Of a stretch of 57,056 nt of DNA, positions 54,492 through 57,056 are shown in pieces; position 1 is the first letter of the stretch, and every line of letters starts with the position of its first letter. A program made the translations under genes and the position numbers. Source of the stretch: Rhodospirillales bacterium (lineage in GTDB: Bacteria; Pseudomonadota; Alphaproteobacteria; Acetobacterales; Acetobacteraceae). The stretch spans positions 1 to 57,056 of the forward strand of contig JANYDF010000082.1 of the NCBI GenBank assembly GCA_025359905.1, written 5' to 3'. The notes under the pieces are model-generated. The model worked only from the letters and a program-made list of their open reading frames with translations, had not been told where the DNA came from and did not search any database.

Positions 54492-56285
54492 TTAGTGGTT
54501 GTTGCGGCTTTCGCCGCGCGTCTCCAGCACGTTCAGATACATCGTCGCCGGTTCCAGGCAGCCGCCCTGGCCCAACTGCCCCACCATGGAGCGATAGATC
54601 TGCTCCCACGGCGTCTTGTTGACCAGTTCCGGCGGCGTCCAGGCGGCGCGGCGGGCGTCCAGTTCGCCTTCCGGCAACAGCACGTCAACCTTGTTGGTGT
54701 TCAAGTCGATGCGGATCTTGTCGCCGGTCTTCAGCAGCGCCAGCCCGCCGCCAACGGCGGCTTCCGGCGAGACGTTCAGGATCGACGGCGACCCCGAGGT
54801 GCCGGACTGCCGGCCGTCGCCCATGGTCGGCATCGAATCGACACCCTTCTTCAACCACGCCGCCGGCGGCTGCATGTTCACCACTTCGGCGCTGCCCGGA
54901 TAGCCGACCGGGCCCACGTTGCGGATGATCAGCACCGACTGTTCTTCCACGCCCAGATCGGGGTCTTCGATACGGTGGTGGTAGTCTTCCGGGCCTTCGA
55001 ACACGATGGCCTTGCCCTCGAACACGTTCGGACGGTCCGGGTGGGACAGGAACCGGGCGCGGAACGCGTCGTCGATCACCGAGACCTTGATCACCGCGTT
55101 GTCGAACAGATTGCCGGACAGCACCACGTAACCGGCGCGCTCCTTCATCGGCTTGCGATACGCGCGGATCACGTCGCGGTCGCCGTCTTCAACACCGGCC
55201 AAATTCTCGGCCAGCGTCTTGCCGGTGCAGGTCATCACGTCGCCGTGCAGCTTACCCTCGGCCAGCAATTCCTTCAGCACCGCCGGCACGCCGCCGCCGC
55301 GATGGAATTTCTCGCCCAGATACCGTCCGGCGGGCTGCATATCGACCAGCAGCGGAATTTCCGGGCCGAGGCGCTGCCAATCGTCCAGATTATGTTCCAC
55401 GCCCATGTGCCGCGCGATGGCGATCATGTGGATCGGGCAGTTCGACGACGCGCCGAGCGCCGCCGCCGCCACCACGCAATTCTCGAACGCCTTCTTGGTC
55501 ATGATGTCGGACGGGCGCAGATTCTCGTGCACCATGCCCACGATGCGCTTGCCGGTGATATACGCCATCTGGCCGCGCTCGCGGTACGGGCCGGGGATCA
55601 TCGCCGAGCCCGGCATCATCATGCCCAGCGCCTCGGTCAGCGAGTTCATCGAGCTCGCGGTGCCCATGGTGTTGCAGTGGCCCACCGACGGGGCTGACGA
55701 GCAGACCATTTCCATGAACTGTTCGTAGTTGATCTGGCCTTCCGCATACAGCTTGCGGCCTTCCCAGACGATGGTGCCGGAGCCCGAAAGCCGCCCCTTC
55801 CACCAGCCATCCAGCATCGGCCCGCCGTTCAGCGCGATGGCCGGAATGTTCACCGTCGCCGCTCCCATCAACTGCGCCGGGGTGGTCTTGTCGCAACCGG
55901 TGGTCAGCACCACGCCGTCGAGCGGATAGCCGTGCAGCACTTCGACCAGACTGAGGTATTGCAGGTTGCGGTCCAGCGCGGCGGTGGGGCGCTTGCCGGT
56001 TTCCTGCACCGGATGCACCGGGAATTCCAGCGGAATGCCGCCGGCGTCGCGAATCCCGTCGCGGATGCGGTAAGCAAGGTCGATATGGTGGCGGTTGCAG
56101 GGGGCGATGTCGCTGCCGGTCTGGCAAATGCCGATGATCGGCTTGCCGCCCTGCAATTCATCCCGGGTCAGGCCAAAGTTCAGATAACGCTCGACATACA
56201 GCGCGGTCAGCGCCGGATCGAGCGGCTCATCGAACCAGCGGCGGCTGCGCAAACGGTTGCGGCCATGCTGAGAATCGTCGGCCAT
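54492..56285 (-). CDS. IlvD/EDD family dehydratase (L-arabonate/D-xylonate dehydratase-like)
   Basis: The 597-residue protein has the iron-sulfur dehydratase signatures GICQTGSDIAPCNRHHIDLA, LTTGCDKTTPAQLMGAATVN, SAPSVGHCNTMGTASSMNSL and GTSGSPSILNVSPEAA. The length and the NRHH motif fit the sugar-acid branch (L-arabonate, D-xylonate) rather than branched-chain IlvD. It would convert an aldonate to a 2-keto-3-deoxy acid, the substrate type of the SDR and aldolase genes nearby. It is transcribed alone, converging on the kinase gene. Confidence 0.92.
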   Translation of the reverse strand: MADDSQHGRNRLRSRRWFDEPLDPALTALYVERYLNFGLTRDELQGGKPIIGICQTGSDIAPCNRHHIDLAYRIRDGIRDAGGIPLEFPVHPVQETGKRPTAALDRNLQYLSLVEVLHGYPLDGVVLTTGCDKTTPAQLMGAATVNIPAIALNGGPMLDGWWKGRLSGSGTIVWEGRKLYAEGQINYEQFMEMVCSSAPSVGHCNTMGTASSMNSLTEALGMMMPGSAMIPGPYRERGQMAYITGKRIVGMVHENLRPSDIMTKKAFENCVVAAAALGASSNCPIHMIAIARHMGVEHNLDDWQRLGPEIPLLVDMQPAGRYLGEKFHRGGGVPAVLKELLAEGKLHGDVMTCTGKTLAENLAGVEDGDRDVIRAYRKPMKERAGYVVLSGNLFDNAVIKVSVIDDAFRARFLSHPDRPNVFEGKAIVFEGPEDYHHRIEDPDLGVEEQSVLIIRNVGPVGYPGSAEVVNMQPPAAWLKKGVDSMPTMGDGRQSGTSGSPSILNVSPEAAVGGGLALLKTGDKIRIDLNTNKVDVLLPEGELDARRAAWTPPELVNKTPWEQIYRSMVGQLGQGGCLEPATMYLNVLETRGESRNNH

Positions 56286-56399
56286 GCTGGTTCCCTCCCG
56301 GTTATGGACTTAGCGGGAAAGGTGGGCGGGGCGGCGGGCGGGTGTCAACGGGGGCGGGGGAATGGTCTGACATGTGGGGGTGGGTTGCCAATCTGTGAT

Positions 56400-56922
56400 C
56401 TCGGGTGAACTGTGAAGATCGGACATCGGTCTTTGTTAGACGAAACGTTGATGCCGTGGCGAGAGAACAGCTTCCTTGCGCAGTGCAGTCCGCTCATCGT
56501 GGCGCAACTATCATATCGAATTGGTCCAACTCATTTTATGAAAATTGGACGAACTCAACCAACGGCTATCGGCCAACACTGTGAATTAATTTCTGCGGGG
56601 AGGTCCGAGCGGGCGCTTTGCGAATAACGACAAGATAACTTCTTGCGAAGCAGCACTAGGATTCATTTTCCCCCGATTGGCCAGTAATGGTTGGCTTGTC
56701 TTATCAATACACCTGTCATTGCCATATTTTCCAGATAAACACAGCCACGCTAACGGGTGAATGTCGGTTGGTTGATATGGCAATATTTCGTTAAAAGATT
56801 CGCCTACTATAACCTTATATGTAGGAAGGCCCAAATCACCCAAAATTCTTATGGTCACCACTAAAAAATTTCTATTATCAATGCGTGGCAACCATTCCAA
56901 GGAAACGATATGTCGCAGCTTA
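56400..56922. other. AT-richer intergenic patch with a weak reading frame
   Basis: This half kilobase is visibly richer in A+T than the rest of the window (for example TTATCAATACACCTGTC and AAAAATTTCTATTATC). Apart from one dubious minus-strand frame, no gene, RNA or clear regulatory site was seen. It abuts MITE copy 3. The composition suggests acquired or degenerating DNA. Confidence 0.5.
56586..56900 (-). CDS. Hypothetical protein, possibly 5'-truncated by MITE copy 3
   Basis: A 104-codon frame starting at TTG reads LEWLPRIDNRNFLVVTIRIL and ends FAKRPLGPPRRN. Codon use is unlike the GC-rich neighbours. The frame stays open upstream (KLRHIVS) until it enters the MITE at 56923, so the true start may have been removed by the insertion. 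No family is recognised, and it may not be a gene. Confidence 0.3.
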   Translation of the reverse strand: MEWLPRIDNRNFLVVTIRILGDLGLPTYKVIVGESFNEILPYQPTDIHPLAWLCLSGKYGNDRCIDKTSQPLLANRGKMNPSAASQEVILSLFAKRPLGPPRRN

Positions 56923-57056
56923 TACCAAATCTCGTGGGAGAGAACCCCTGATCCATTCGATCGTCATCGCCGGGCTTGACCCGGCGATCCATGCCAACGC
57001 TCCGTGTTAGAGGCGCGATGCTTTGTGCGGCGCCATGGATGGCCGGGTCAAGCCCG
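56923..57056. mobile_element. MITE copy 3 (cut by the window end)
   Basis: This copy begins TACCAAATCTCGTGGGAG after TTA at 56920-56922. It matches copy 2 (reverse complement) through both palindromic arms almost to the end of the window. The right terminus lies outside. It is the same 170-bp type. Confidence 0.88.

Overview
The window looks like chromosome from a GC-rich, flagellated alphaproteobacterium, most likely a Rhodospirillales/Acetobacteraceae-type organism. This is inference from the alphaproteobacterial flagellar regulators FlbD, FlbT and FlaF, the GatCAB amidotransferase, very high third-position GC, and the abundance of short palindromic repeats. No rRNA, tRNA or CRISPR array was seen.

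Layout. (1) 1-6.4 kb: a 341-bp miniature inverted-repeat element, then housekeeping genes: ruvX (minus) diverging from gatC-gatA, a small GxxExxY gene bounded by short repeats and sitting between gatA and gatB, then gatB and amn. (2) 6.4-27.5 kb: a flagellar region made of two divergent transcription units. The leftward unit is fliK-flgD-fliF-fliG-fliN-flbD-flhA-flhF-flhG. The rightward unit is flgE-flgK-flgL-flagellin-flbT-flaF followed by three translationally coupled genes: a TPR-methyltransferase, a TPR O-GlcNAc-transferase-like (GT41/FlmG-like) glycosyltransferase and a GT2 glycosyltransferase. The 250-bp gap between the units carries two oppositely oriented sigma-54 -24/-12 promoters, which fits control by the encoded FlbD activator. 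(3) 27.5-28.3 kb: a DUF1778/GNAT toxin-antitoxin pair with a perfect palindromic operator. (4) 28.3-37.4 kb: a 3-hydroxyisobutyryl-CoA hydrolase, an orphan molybdopterin-binding xanthine-dehydrogenase-family large subunit, an RND efflux pump with its adaptor, and HMG-CoA lyase. (5) 37.4-50.2 kb: mainly catabolic genes: MFS transporter, FAD-linked D-2-hydroxyacid dehydrogenase, HpcH/HpaI aldolase, UxaA-type dehydratase, class V aminotransferase, guanine deaminase, a GT39-like membrane protein, ppa, and an SDR-RidA-FAH hydrolase operon. Two DUF559 nuclease genes here are each broken by a single amber codon. (6) 50.3-57 kb: an adhesin-like pseudogene interrupted by a second copy of the miniature element, a hybrid histidine kinase, an IlvD/EDD sugar-acid dehydratase, an AT-richer patch, and a third copy of the element at the window edge.

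How it works together. The flagellar block encodes the MS ring (FliF), rotor (FliG, FliN), export gate (FlhA), placement GTPase and ATPase (FlhF, FlhG), hook and hook-length proteins (FlgE, FlgD, FliK), junction proteins (FlgK, FlgL), filament, and flagellin-specific regulators. Three probable flagellin-modifying enzymes are attached to it. The catabolic block suggests oxidation of sugar acids through 2-keto-3-deoxy intermediates (dehydratases, SDR, FAH hydrolase, aldolase). The most informative structural finding is the miniature element. It has an 11-bp terminal repeat TACCAAATCTC and a 3-bp target duplication (TTA/TAA). In silico removal of copy 2 with one target copy restores the adhesin reading frame exactly at the insertion point.
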